Source of the DNA: Amycolatopsis japonica
Lineage (GTDB): Bacteria; Actinomycetota; Actinomycetes; Mycobacteriales; Pseudonocardiaceae
Assembly (NCBI RefSeq): GCF_000732925.1
Contig: NZ_CP008953.1
Coordinates: 7,867,001 to 7,931,000, forward strand
Reading direction: 5' to 3'
Length of the DNA stretch: 64,000 nucleotides
Part shown: positions 45,836 to 54,256 of the stretch, piece by piece
Layout: every line of letters begins with the position of its first letter
How positions within the stretch are numbered: position 1 is the stretch's first letter
Notes under the pieces: model-generated
What the model was told of the DNA's origin: nothing
Databases searched by the model: none
The model's input: the letters and a program-made list of their open reading frames with translations, nothing else
Translations under genes and position numbers: made by a program

Positions 45836-47122
45836 TCAGCGCGGGGAGGGTGTGGCGCGCGCCAGGGCGGCGATCAGGCGGTCGACGCCGTCCCCGCCCT
45901 TGGCGTCGTAGCAACCCGAAAGTCCCTTGTAGACCAACGGAAGGATCGAGTTGATCCGCAGTCCGTACTTCGTCGCCGCGTGCATGACCTTCGGCTTACC
46001 GATCAGCTTCGCGAACACGTTGCCGAGCCGGTAGTAGCCGCCCATCAGCTCCGCGACGGCGCGCGGGTAGCCCTCCAGCGCCCGCTCACGCGAAGGTCCT
46101 TCGCGCCGCGCCAGCGCCTGCACGACGAACTCCGACGCCAGCTGCGCGGACTCCATCGCGGCCGAGATGCCCTCGCCGTTGAACGGGCTGACCATGCCGC
46201 CGGCGTCGCCGAGCAGCAACAAGCCGTCGCGGTAGTGCGGGGTGCGGTTGAAGCCCATCGGGAGACCGGCGCCGCCGACCTTGCCGATGGCGTTCTCCTC
46301 GCGGTAGCCCCATTCCTCGGGCGTCCCGTCGAGCCACTGACGCAGCAGCGCGCGGTAGTCGGTGCTGCGGAACGCGGCCGACGTCGACAGCATGCCGAGG
46401 CCGACGTTCACCGTGCCGTCGCCGAGCGGGAACGCCCAGCCGTAGCCGGGCAGCAGCTTCGGGTCGCGCGGGTCCGAGCGGTCCCACAGCTCCAGGTGGC
46501 CCTCGATGAACGGGTCGTCGTGACGCGGACTCTTGTAGTACTGCCGCACCGCGACGCCCATCGGGCGCTTCTCGTTCTTCTGGATGCCGACGCTCAGCGC
46601 GAGCCGCGCGGAGACGCCGTCGCAGGCCAGCACCAGCGGAGCGCGGTAGCTCACCGGCGTCTTCTCCGGGCCGACCTTCGCCTCGACGCCGATCACGCGA
46701 CCGGCCGGGCTGGTGATGGCACCGGTGACGGTGGTGCGCTCGTAGAGCCGCGCGCCCGCCTTCACCGCGGTCTTCGCGAGCAGGTCGTCGAAGTCCTGGC
46801 GGGTCCGCGAAACGCCGTACGGCGGGTAGCTCGTCAGGTCCGGCCAGTCCAGTTCCAGCGTGAGCTCGCCGGTGAGGATCCGCAGGCCGCGGCTGTGCAC
46901 CCAGCCCGCGTCCTCGCTGGTGTCGATCCCCAGGTCGATGAGCTGCTTGACGCCGCGCGGGGTCAGGCCGTCGCCGCACACCTTCTCGCGCGGGAACTCG
47001 GTCTTCTCCAGCAGCAGCACGTCGACGCCCGCGCGGGCGAGGTACGTGGCGGCGGTGGAGCCGGCCGGTCCGGCACCGACGACGATGACCTCGGCGTCGT
47101 GGTCTGCGTTGCGACGTGTCAT
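45836..47122 (-). CDS. menJ: Menaquinone reductase (geranylgeranyl-reductase family flavoprotein)
   Basis: The 428-residue FAD-dependent protein has [21 protein letters not shown] at the N-terminus (dinucleotide motif, about residues 12-32) and the second FAD motif [20 protein letters not shown]. It matches MenJ, which saturates one isoprene double bond of the menaquinone tail in mycobacteria. ATG 47122 overlaps the menG stop as ATGA, supporting joint function. It is the last gene of the menG-menJ unit. Confidence 0.92.
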   Translation of the reverse strand: MTRRNADHDAEVIVVGAGPAGSTAATYLARAGVDVLLLEKTEFPREKVCGDGLTPRGVKQLIDLGIDTSEDAGWVHSRGLRILTGELTLELDWPDLTSYPPYGVSRTRQDFDDLLAKTAVKAGARLYERTTVTGAITSPAGRVIGVEAKVGPEKTPVSYRAPLVLACDGVSARLALSVGIQKNEKRPMGVAVRQYYKSPRHDDPFIEGHLELWDRSDPRDPKLLPGYGWAFPLGDGTVNVGLGMLSTSAAFRSTDYRALLRQWLDGTPEEWGYREENAIGKVGGAGLPMGFNRTPHYRDGLLLLGDAGGMVSPFNGEGISAAMESAQLASEFVVQALARREGPSRERALEGYPRAVAELMGGYYRLGNVFAKLIGKPKVMHAATKYGLRINSILPLVYKGLSGCYDAKGGDGVDRLIAALARATPSPR

Positions 47123-47823
47123 AGCCGCGAGTTTACGGAGGGCTTTTTGGCGCGGTGGATGGCGACGACGCCGAACGTGAGGTTCAGCCACTCCACCTCG
47201 GTCCACCCGGCGCTCGCGATGATCTCGCCCAGCGTCCGCTGATCCGGCCACGCCAGCATGGATTCGGCCAGGTAGGAGTAGGCCTCGGGGTTCGAGGAGG
47301 TCCGGGCGCCGACCCAGGTGAGCAGCTTCGCGATGAACTTCCGGTGCAGGAACCGGATGGGCGGGAATGTGGGCGTCGACACCTCGCAGATCACCAGGCG
47401 GCCGCCCGGTTTGACCACCCGCGCGATCTCGGTGAGCGCGGCCTTGGTGTCGACGAAGTTCCGCAGCGCGAGCGAGATGGTCACCGCGTCGAAGCTGCCG
47501 TCGGCGAACGGCAGCTTCATCGCGTCGGCGGCCACCATCGGGACCCCGCGATGCTTGCCCGCCTTGAGCATGCCGACCGAGAAGTCCGCCGCGAGGCACC
47601 ACGCGCCGTTGCGCGCGTACTCGACGGTGGACACGCCGGTGCCCGCCGCGAGATCCAGCACCTTCTCCCCGCGTTTGGCGTCCAGCACCCGGCCGGTGAT
47701 GGTGCGCCAGCGGCGGTCGAAGCCGAAGGTCATGAACGAATTCGCGCGGTCGTAGCCGTCCGCGACGTCGTCGAACATGGCGGCGACTTCGTGCGGATCC
47801 TTGTCAAGACTCGCTCGGGACAT
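47119..47823 (-). CDS. menG: Demethylmenaquinone methyltransferase (UbiE/MenG)
   Basis: The 234-residue class I SAM methyltransferase has [16 protein letters not shown] (SAM motif I) and the UbiE signatures [17 protein letters not shown] and [15 protein letters not shown]. It performs the last ring-methylation step of menaquinone. ATG 47823 is the start; menJ follows with a 4-bp overlap. Confidence 0.95.
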   Translation of the reverse strand: MSRASLDKDPHEVAAMFDDVADGYDRANSFMTFGFDRRWRTITGRVLDAKRGEKVLDLAAGTGVSTVEYARNGAWCLAADFSVGMLKAGKHRGVPMVAADAMKLPFADGSFDAVTISLALRNFVDTKAALTEIARVVKPGGRLVICEVSTPTFPPIRFLHRKFIAKLLTWVGARTSSNPEAYSYLAESMLAWPDQRTLGEIIASAGWTEVEWLNLTFGVVAIHRAKKPSVNSRL

Positions 47824-47891
47824 ACCCGAACACTAACCCCGAGCCCCTGAGACAGGTCACCCAAGCGGGAGCAAAGCGACAGCCCGTAGGT

Positions 47892-48662
47892 TCACCTGGC
47901 CCGGTGAAGCAACGCCGGGGCACGGTGCGCACCGGCCCCCGCGACCTCGCCGGCGAGGATCCTCCGCTCCAGCAACCGCAGTTCCGGCCCCGGTTCGAGG
48001 CCGAGTTGATCGACCGAGATCCGGCGCGCGCGCCGGTACGCCGCCAGCGCGTCGGACGTGCGCCCGGCTCGCCACAGAGCGTCCATCAGGAGGTGCTGGG
48101 CACGCTGCCGCAAGGGGTGCCGCCGCACCAGATCGGCCAGCTCGACGGCCGCGCTGGCGTGCCGCCCGAGGTCGAGTTCCGCCTGGTAGAGCTCTTCGAG
48201 CAGGACCAAACGGTGCTCCGAGAGGCGCATCGTCTCGTCCGAGAGCAGGGGGACGTCCAAGCCCTCGTACGGCGCTCCGTGCCAGTGCGTGAGGGCCTGC
48301 CGGATCAGCGAGGCGCGCTGCGCGGAGTCCGCGGTCTTCAGCGCCTGGCCTGCCAGAGTCTCGAAGGTCTCGACGTCGAGTTCGCCGGGGTGGACCTCCA
48401 GCCGGTAGCCGCCGTTGTCGAAGGCGAGCCGGTCGCCCTCGGGCAGGGCCTGCCGCAGCTTGTGGACGTGCCAGTGCAGCTTCGGCACCGCTCGCGGCTC
48501 CCACTTGCTGTCCCACAGCGCCTCGGTGAGCACGTTCACCGGGACGAAGGTGTTCGCCCGGACCAGCAGCACGCCGAGGAGCGTTCTCCGCATCCGGCCG
48601 TGCAGGGGGACCGACCCCGAACCGGAAGAGATGCTGAACGTTCCCAGTACTTCGAACCTCAC
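47892..48662 (-). CDS. SARP-family (AfsR/BTAD) transcriptional regulator
   Basis: The 256-residue protein has an N-terminal OmpR-type winged helix (residues ~15-95, RRTLLGVLLVRANTFVPVNVL to GYRLEV) and a bacterial transcriptional activation domain (about 100-250). It lacks the NB-ARC and TPR parts of large AfsR proteins, so it is a small SARP like ActII-ORF4. SARPs usually activate secondary-metabolite genes, yet none is adjacent; it may control the neighbouring glycosyltransferase or men genes. GTG 48662 is the start. A direct heptamer repeat lies upstream. Confidence 0.88.
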   Translation of the reverse strand: MRFEVLGTFSISSGSGSVPLHGRMRRTLLGVLLVRANTFVPVNVLTEALWDSKWEPRAVPKLHWHVHKLRQALPEGDRLAFDNGGYRLEVHPGELDVETFETLAGQALKTADSAQRASLIRQALTHWHGAPYEGLDVPLLSDETMRLSEHRLVLLEELYQAELDLGRHASAAVELADLVRRHPLRQRAQHLLMDALWRAGRTSDALAAYRRARRISVDQLGLEPGPELRLLERRILAGEVAGAGAHRAPALLHRAR

Positions 48663-48709
48663 GTGCCGTCCTCTCGCTCGATGGCGTGAGGGGACGATGA
48701 ATGCCGGTT

Positions 48710-48727
48710 GTACAAAGAAGATACAAA
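48710..48727 (-). promoter_or_regulatory. Heptamer direct repeat upstream of SARP gene, candidate SARP box
   Basis: On the minus strand, TTTGTAT and TTTGTAC are separated by CTTC, giving an 11-bp pitch. SARP proteins are known to bind such heptamer direct repeats with 4-bp spacers upstream of a -10 element. The repeat lies 48 bp before the SARP start codon, so autoregulation is plausible. Confidence 0.45.
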
Positions 48728-48741
48728 TGATCTTGCGGTGA

Positions 48742-49845
48742 TCAAGTGTGCGCGGAGAGCATTCCCCGCACCGCCCGTGGCCAGGCGAATTCCTCCGCGC
48801 GAGCCCGCGCCGCCGCACGCCGCGCGTCCTCCGGGCTATCCAGTAGTCCGGTGACCGCACCCGCGAACGCGGGGGCGCGATCGTCGACGGCCTCGCCGCA
48901 GCCGGGCCGCACGATCTCCCGCAGCGCCGACGACGCCGAGACCACCACCGGCGTGCCCGAAGCGAGCGCCTCCAGTGCGGCCAGCCCGAACGTCTCGTGT
49001 GGACCGGGCGCGAGGGAGACGTCGGCGCTGGCCAGCAGCCGCGCGACGTCGCCGCGTCCGGAAAGGAAGCCGAGGAAGGTCACCGGAAGCCCACGCGCCC
49101 GTCGTTCCAGCGCCCGGCGGCGGGGCCCGTCACCCGCGATGACGAGCCGTACGCGGTGCCCCGCCTCGGTGAGCTCGGCGACGGTGTCCACGCTGCGCTC
49201 GACGTGCTTCTCCGGCGACAGACGTCCACAGTGGACGATCAGCGCGTCGGCGTTCCCGGTCAGCGTGTGCCGCCAGCCGTCGTCGCGCCGGGCCGGGGCG
49301 AAGGTCGCGAGGTCGACGCCGAGCGGGACGCGCCGCACGTTCGGCGCGGCGATCCGGTCGAACTCCGCGCGGGCGAACGCCGTCGTGCAGACCACCGTGT
49401 CGTAATGCCGCGCCATCCGCCGGTTCGCGACGTCCGCGACGCGCCGCGCGACGGGTTCGGGCATCAGGAACTGCTCCAGCAGCCGGTCGAGGCGTTCGTG
49501 CGAGATCACCATGCTGGGCACGCCGTTGCGCCGCGCCCAGACACCCATGCCTCGGAGGGTGAGCCTGTCGGACACTTCCAGCCTGTCCGGCTCCAGGCGT
49601 TTCAGCACCGCGCGCACGCGATGCGGATCGACCGCGCGGTAGCCGCCGGTGCCGGGGATCTGTGGCGCGGGAAGGGAAAACCGGCGTACGCCCGAGGGCA
49701 GTGTCTCGTCCGCGTAGCGCTGCCCGGGCACCACGAGGGTGACCTGATGGCCGCTGGCCACGTAACCGGCGCCGAGATGGTGCAGTGCCGTCCGCAGCCC
49801 GCCCGAGCGTGGTCCGTAGAAGTTGGCCAGCTGGACGATGTGCAT
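48742..49845 (-). CDS. Glycosyltransferase family 4 (PimB/MgtA neighbourhood)
   Basis: The 367-residue GT-B glycosyltransferase has IVQLANFYGPRSGGLRTALH with the acceptor-side glycine-rich loop, VHCGRLSPEKHVERSVD, and the donor motif GPHETFGLAALEALASGTPVV with the family E-x7-E. It resembles mannosyltransferases of glycolipid assembly; the acceptor is unknown. Start ATG 49845 is 4 bp after the mgtA stop, so the two are co-transcribed. Confidence 0.86.
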   Translation of the reverse strand: MHIVQLANFYGPRSGGLRTALHHLGAGYVASGHQVTLVVPGQRYADETLPSGVRRFSLPAPQIPGTGGYRAVDPHRVRAVLKRLEPDRLEVSDRLTLRGMGVWARRNGVPSMVISHERLDRLLEQFLMPEPVARRVADVANRRMARHYDTVVCTTAFARAEFDRIAAPNVRRVPLGVDLATFAPARRDDGWRHTLTGNADALIVHCGRLSPEKHVERSVDTVAELTEAGHRVRLVIAGDGPRRRALERRARGLPVTFLGFLSGRGDVARLLASADVSLAPGPHETFGLAALEALASGTPVVVSASSALREIVRPGCGEAVDDRAPAFAGAVTGLLDSPEDARRAAARARAEEFAWPRAVRGMLSAHT

Positions 49846-49849
49846 TTGA

Positions 49850-50968
49850 TCAGGCCGCGCGAGCGACTTTGCCTTGGACGGCTTCGTAGTGGCCGACCAG
49901 TTCGTGGCAGACCGCGGGCCAGGTCCGGCCGAGTACGACCTTGCGCGCCTTCTCCCCCAGCCTGGCCCGGAGTGCTTCGTCGCGCAGGTCGTTCACCTTG
50001 TCCACCAGCGCCGCCGCGAATCCGGCGCGGTCGGCGGGCAGCAGATAACCGGTGCGTCCGGGCAGGACCAGATCCTTCGGACCGCCCGCGTCCGGGGCGA
50101 GCACCGGGAGCCCGGACGCCATCGCCTCTTGGATGGCCTGACAGAACGTCTCGTGCGGTCCTGTGTGGACGAAGACGTCGAGGCTCGCGTATGCGGCGGA
50201 AAGCTCCTCGCCGTACCGAGCGCCGAGGAACGCCGCGCCAGGAATGCGTTCGCGCAGCATCGGCAGCTCCGGCCCGTCACCGACGACGACCACGCGGATC
50301 CCGTCGATCCCGGCGAGCGCGGTCAGCCGCTCGACCTCCTTCTCGGGCGCGAGCCTGCCGACGAAACCGACCAGCAGTTCGCCGTTCGGCGCCAGTTCGG
50401 CGCGCAACGCCGGATCGGCGTGGACCGGCGAGAACCGCTCGATGTCGACGCCACGCGCCCAGCGGTGCACCCGCGGGATCCCGTGCAGTTTCAGCTGTTC
50501 CACCGAATCCGTCGACGGCGCGAGCGTGCGGTCGGCCCGCGAGTGCAGGCGGCGCACCCAGCGCCAAGCGGCGCGCGCGGCGATGCCGAAGCCATACGCG
50601 GCGGCGAATCCGGCGATGTCGGTCTGATACACCGCGACACACGGCACGCGCAGCCGCCTGGCCGCGGCGAGCCCTCGCGCGCCGACCACGAACGGCGACG
50701 CCAGATGCACCACGTCGGGCCCGAAATCGGCCAGCGCGGTGAGCACCGTCCTGGTCGGCACGCCGACCGGGAGGGAGTTCACGCCGGGGAAGTCGAGGGC
50801 GGGAATGCGCACGACCGGGGCGCCGAGATACTCGACGGGACCCGGCCCCGGGGCGATGATCAGCACGTCGTGCGCGCGGTCGCGGAGGTGTTCCACGACG
50901 CGGAGCACGGAGTTGGTCACGCCGTTCACCTGGGGCAGGAAACTTTCGGTGACTATCGCGACTCGCAC
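49850..50968 (-). CDS. mgtA: GDP-mannose-dependent alpha-mannosyltransferase
   Basis: The 372-residue GT4 enzyme closely follows mycobacterial MgtA (Rv0557): [67 protein letters not shown], and [20 protein letters not shown]. MgtA adds mannose to glucuronosyl-diacylglycerol in lipomannan-like glycolipids. In mycobacteria it also lies beside menG/menJ, as here. GTG 50968 is the start; the frame is open further upstream, but similarity begins at RVAIV. Confidence 0.9.
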   Translation of the reverse strand: MRVAIVTESFLPQVNGVTNSVLRVVEHLRDRAHDVLIIAPGPGPVEYLGAPVVRIPALDFPGVNSLPVGVPTRTVLTALADFGPDVVHLASPFVVGARGLAAARRLRVPCVAVYQTDIAGFAAAYGFGIAARAAWRWVRRLHSRADRTLAPSTDSVEQLKLHGIPRVHRWARGVDIERFSPVHADPALRAELAPNGELLVGFVGRLAPEKEVERLTALAGIDGIRVVVVGDGPELPMLRERIPGAAFLGARYGEELSAAYASLDVFVHTGPHETFCQAIQEAMASGLPVLAPDAGGPKDLVLPGRTGYLLPADRAGFAAALVDKVNDLRDEALRARLGEKARKVVLGRTWPAVCHELVGHYEAVQGKVARAA

Positions 50969-51079
50969 GCGGATCACTGTCGCATCCGGTTGTGACGGCC
51001 ACGCCAACAAAAACGGAACAGACGACATGTCATCTCAAGGTCGTGTTCCGTAAACCAGGCTCGGCCACACTAGGCAGGC

Positions 51080-51910
51080 ATGACCCTCCTGTCGTCTAGG
51101 CCGCCTCAGCCCGTCGAGCCCGGGCTGGTGTCGAGGGCCCTCGAAGTGGCCGGGCGGCTGGCCAACGACGCGACCGACGTGATCACCGCGACCGCCGGCC
51201 GGGGCGCCCAGCCCGATCCGAAGGACTCGCCCTTCGACTGGGTGACCGACACGGACCGGATCCTCGAACGCCACACCCGCCGCGTGCTGACCGCGGAGTT
51301 CCCCGGCGTCCCCGTCGTCGGCGGCGAATTCGGCGCCGACCACGGTGCCGACGTCGCCGAATACCGCTGGGTGGTCGACCCGGTCGACGGCACCGCGAAC
51401 TACGTCGCCGGGGTGCCCTGGTGCGCGTACAGCCTCGCCCTGATCGACGCTTCGGGGCCGGTGGTGGGCGTGGTCGCGGATCCGTACCGCGCCCAGATCT
51501 ACGCCGCCGCGCGCGGCCGCGGCGCCCGGGCGAACGGCAAACCGATCAAGCTGACCGATCGGTGCGGGACCGCCGGGGCGATCGTCTGCACGGAACTCAC
51601 GCGCAAGGGTGTCTGGCCCGGGATGGGCCAGTTCATCGAACGGGCCGCCGCCGCGCACGCCGGGGTCCGGGTGCTCGGCTCGGCGGCGCTGGCGATCGCG
51701 CAGGTCGCCCTGGGGCACGCGGCCGCGGCGGTGCTGCACAGCTACCGCGAATGGGACGTCGCCGGCTCGGTCGCGCTGGCCATCGAGGCCGGGGCCGTGG
51801 TGCTGGACCGGCACGGCGAGGACACCGCCCTACCCGTCGACGCCCTCCTGGTGGCTGCCCCCGGGGTGGCGGACGAGGTCCTGGGCTGGTGGCGGGAGTC
51901 GGTCGGCTGA
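51080..51910 (+). CDS. Inositol monophosphatase family protein
   Basis: The 276-residue Mg-dependent phosphatase has metal-binding GGE (E83), D100-P-V-D103-G-T and a second motif SYREWDVAGSVALAIEAGA. Family substrates are inositol-1-phosphate, histidinol phosphate, PAP and sugar bisphosphates; the divergent placement from the two mannosyltransferases suggests phosphoinositol glycolipid metabolism, as inference. A 105-bp array of 21-bp repeats begins at the base after its stop codon. Confidence 0.9.
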   Translation: MTLLSSRPPQPVEPGLVSRALEVAGRLANDATDVITATAGRGAQPDPKDSPFDWVTDTDRILERHTRRVLTAEFPGVPVVGGEFGADHGADVAEYRWVVDPVDGTANYVAGVPWCAYSLALIDASGPVVGVVADPYRAQIYAAARGRGARANGKPIKLTDRCGTAGAIVCTELTRKGVWPGMGQFIERAAAAHAGVRVLGSAALAIAQVALGHAAAAVLHSYREWDVAGSVALAIEAGAVVLDRHGEDTALPVDALLVAAPGVADEVLGWWRESVG

Positions 51911-52165
51911 GTTCCGCCCCCAATCACGCGAGTTCCGCCTCTAATCACGCGAGTTCGCCGTCTGATCACGCGAGTTCGCCGTCTGATCACGCGTGTCGTC
52001 CGTCTGATCACGCGAGTTCGCCGTTTCCGCACGCCGAGCCCACGTGCCGCATCGGACGACACATGTGATCAGACGGACGACACACGTGATTGGGCGCGGG
52101 ACTCACGTGATTGGGGACGGAACTCGCGTGATTGGGGGCGGGACTCGCGTGATCAGGCGGCGGAC
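51911..52165. repeat. Inverted pair of 21-bp tandem repeat arrays (5 + 5 units)
   Basis: The left array (51911-52015) holds five 21-bp units of the type GTTCGCCGTCTGATCACGCG plus one base, the first two with AATCACG and the next three with GATCACG. The right array (52061-52165) holds five units in reverse complement (TCGCGTGATTGGGGGCGGAC type). The 45-bp middle has one further degenerate unit. The arrays can pair to form a long imperfect cruciform. The left array follows directly on the inositol phosphatase stop; the last right unit runs through the stop codon of the convergent membrane-protein gene (52153). Confidence 0.92.
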
Positions 52166-52605
52166 TCGGCGAGCGAGCGCCGGTAGGCCAGCCGCTGCCG
52201 CCGGATCCACCACAGCAGCGGACCGGCGATCAGCCAGGTGAAGAAGATCATGCTGCCCAGCGGCAGCAGCGTGTTCGCCGCCGAGCGGCCGGCCACCCGC
52301 GCGAGTTCCGGGTCGCCGACGTCGTACTCGATGTTCACCAGCTGACCGGCGGCCAGTCCCGACGGGTAGAGCACGCCGTTGGCCGGGCTGTGCATGATGC
52401 CGTCGGGGGTGGCGTAGTTGATGATCGTGCGGTCGAACGTCACCGACTCGACCTGGGCCGTGGCCTGCCCGAGTTCCGCCTCGATCGCGTTGTCGTTGCG
52501 GATGGCGGCGAACAGCAGCGAGACACCGAGCACGGTGACGAGTGAGGCGACAACGAGGGCGGCATACCACCCGATGCGCCTCACCCGCTCCGTTTTGGCC
52601 GTCAC
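52153..52605 (-). CDS. DUF3592 family membrane protein
   Basis: The 150-residue protein has membrane helices at about residues 11-33 and 112-134 with an extracytoplasmic beta-rich domain between them (ESVTFDRTIINYATPDGIMH through VNIEYDVGDPELARV), which matches the DUF3592 family. Function unknown. GTG 52605 is the start. The terminal codons (SAA-stop) are supplied by the last 21-bp repeat unit, so the repeat may have altered its C-terminus. Confidence 0.78.
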   Translation of the reverse strand: MTAKTERVRRIGWYAALVVASLVTVLGVSLLFAAIRNDNAIEAELGQATAQVESVTFDRTIINYATPDGIMHSPANGVLYPSGLAAGQLVNIEYDVGDPELARVAGRSAANTLLPLGSMIFFTWLIAGPLLWWIRRQRLAYRRSLAESAA

Positions 52606-52627
52606 GCCGCGAGCGTATCGCTACCCG

Positions 52628-54148
52628 TCAGTGGGCGTGTCGCTCGGCGAGGAATTCGTGCGTCGCCTTGATCTGCGGGTAGGACTTCGGTGCGACCGGG
52701 GCCACAGCGGCCCGCTGAGCCGCGGCAGGAACACCGTTCGGGCCCACCGCGGGCTTGCCCTTGGTGTACAGCCACGTCTGGAACAGGTCGTACAGCGGCT
52801 TGCCCGAGATCTTCTCCGCGAGCGCGATGAACTCCGGGATCACCGCCGGCTTGGCCTTCTTCACCTGCTGCCAGGTCTGCAGGATCCGGAAGAACGTGTC
52901 GTCGCCCACGGCCTTGCGCAACGCGTGCACGGCGAGCGCGCCGCGGTCGTAGACGGCCGCGTCGAACTGGTTCTCCGCACCCGGGTCGGCGGGCAGGACC
53001 TGCCAGAACGGGTCCTCGGCCGGCACCGAGTCGTAGATGTACTGCGCGAGTTCGTCCGCCGTGCCCTCGCCGGTCTCCTCCGACCACAGGAACTCGCCGT
53101 AGGACGCGAAGCCCTCGTTCAGCCAGATGTCGCTCCACTTGCCGAGCGTGACGCTGTCACCGAACCACTGGTGCGCCTGCTCGTGCGCGACGACCGAGGT
53201 GTTGGAGCCGGACCGGAACGCCCGGGCGCCGTAGACCGGCCGCGTCTGGTTCTCCAGCGCGAAGGTGATGCCGGTGGTGACGACACCGCCCTGCGCCTCG
53301 AACGGGTAGGGCCCGAACTTCGAGGCGAGGAACTCGGTGATCTCCGGCGTCCGCTCGACGCTGGCCTTGGCCGCGCCGAGCGATTCGCCGAGGTCGGCGC
53401 CGTACGCGGTGATGAACGGCTGACCGTCCGGAGTGGTCTGCTGGTTCACCTCGACCTTGCCGACCTCCAGCGACGTGAGGTACGTCGCCTGCGGTTTGGT
53501 GCTGCGCCAGTTCCAGCGCGTCCACCCGGGCCGCTGCACCGTCTTGCGCACGAGCGTGCCGTTCGACAGCGCCGCGACGTCGTTCGGGACCTCGACCGAG
53601 ATGTCGTAGGTGGCCAGGTCGGTCGGGTGGTCGTTGGACGGGAACCACCAGGCCGCGCTCTGCGGCTCGTCGACGGCGAGCGCGCCGTCCGGGGTCTTCT
53701 TCCAGGCGGTGAAGCCGTCGATCTTCACCTTCGAAGGCGTGTCCGCGTAGGCCACGACGACGGTCGCCGTCTGGCCCTTCTTCAGCGGCGCCGACGGGGT
53801 GACGGTCAGCTCACCGGTGCCGTCGGTCGACGTCGCGAACTTCGCGGGCCGGTTGTTCACGCGGACGCTCGACACCTTCAGACCGAAGTCCAGGTTGAAC
53901 GCCGAGAGGTCCTGCGTCGCGGTGAGCAGGATCGTCGTGGCCCCGGACAGCAGGTCGGTCGCGGGCTGATAGGTCAGCCGCAGGTCGTAGTGACCGACGT
54001 CGTAGCCGCCGTTGCCGGCGTGCGGGTAGTACGGGTCGCCGATGCCGATCGAGCCGGGCGCGGGTGCGGCGGCCGCGCTGCCGGCGAGCAGCACCGAGAC
54101 GACGCCCGCGGTCAATCCGGCGAAGCCGGCGCGAGTCTTCAAGCGCAT
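52628..54148 (-). CDS. Secreted M1-family zinc metallopeptidase
   Basis: The 506-residue protein has a signal peptide (MRLKTRAGFAGLTAGVVSVL, cleavage near residue 28). The zinc site is H322-E-x2-H326 with E345 (HEQAHQWFGD... WLNEGFA), and the exopeptidase motif GAMEN is replaced by FALEN. It has the N-terminal beta-saddle and catalytic domain but lacks the large C-terminal helical domain of aminopeptidase N, a common shorter extracellular form. It probably trims peptides outside the cell. It lies 22 bp before the DUF3592 gene on the same strand. Confidence 0.9.
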   Translation of the reverse strand: MRLKTRAGFAGLTAGVVSVLLAGSAAAAPAPGSIGIGDPYYPHAGNGGYDVGHYDLRLTYQPATDLLSGATTILLTATQDLSAFNLDFGLKVSSVRVNNRPAKFATSTDGTGELTVTPSAPLKKGQTATVVVAYADTPSKVKIDGFTAWKKTPDGALAVDEPQSAAWWFPSNDHPTDLATYDISVEVPNDVAALSNGTLVRKTVQRPGWTRWNWRSTKPQATYLTSLEVGKVEVNQQTTPDGQPFITAYGADLGESLGAAKASVERTPEITEFLASKFGPYPFEAQGGVVTTGITFALENQTRPVYGARAFRSGSNTSVVAHEQAHQWFGDSVTLGKWSDIWLNEGFASYGEFLWSEETGEGTADELAQYIYDSVPAEDPFWQVLPADPGAENQFDAAVYDRGALAVHALRKAVGDDTFFRILQTWQQVKKAKPAVIPEFIALAEKISGKPLYDLFQTWLYTKGKPAVGPNGVPAAAQRAAVAPVAPKSYPQIKATHEFLAERHAH

Positions 54149-54220
54149 TGCGAATCCTCCCAGGATTTGTCAGCGCGCTCGAACGTAGCCAGCCGATCAT
54201 GCTCCAGACACGTCCAAAGG

Positions 54221-54237
54221 AGGGGTTCCTAACCCCT
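54221..54237. terminator. Small hairpin between menD and M1 peptidase gene
   Basis: AGGGGTT-CCT-AACCCCT is a perfect 7-bp stem with a 3-nt loop, about 20 bp downstream of the menD stop on the minus strand. There is no T-tract, so termination is only a suggestion; it could also be an operator for the peptidase gene. Confidence 0.35.
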
Positions 54238-54256
54238 GGACTGAGATCAAAATCGG

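Noticed and set aside
46091-46107. CGCGAAGGTCCTTCGCG palindrome in menJ, sharing AAGGTCCTT with the 53-bp element
   Set aside because: Only 17 bp, fits ordinary codons (Arg-Arg-Glu-Gly-Pro-Ser), and lacks the rest of the element; coincidence is likely.
51911-52165. Possible CRISPR array
   Set aside because: Units are contiguous 21-bp tandem repeats without unique spacers, in inverted halves, and there are no cas genes.
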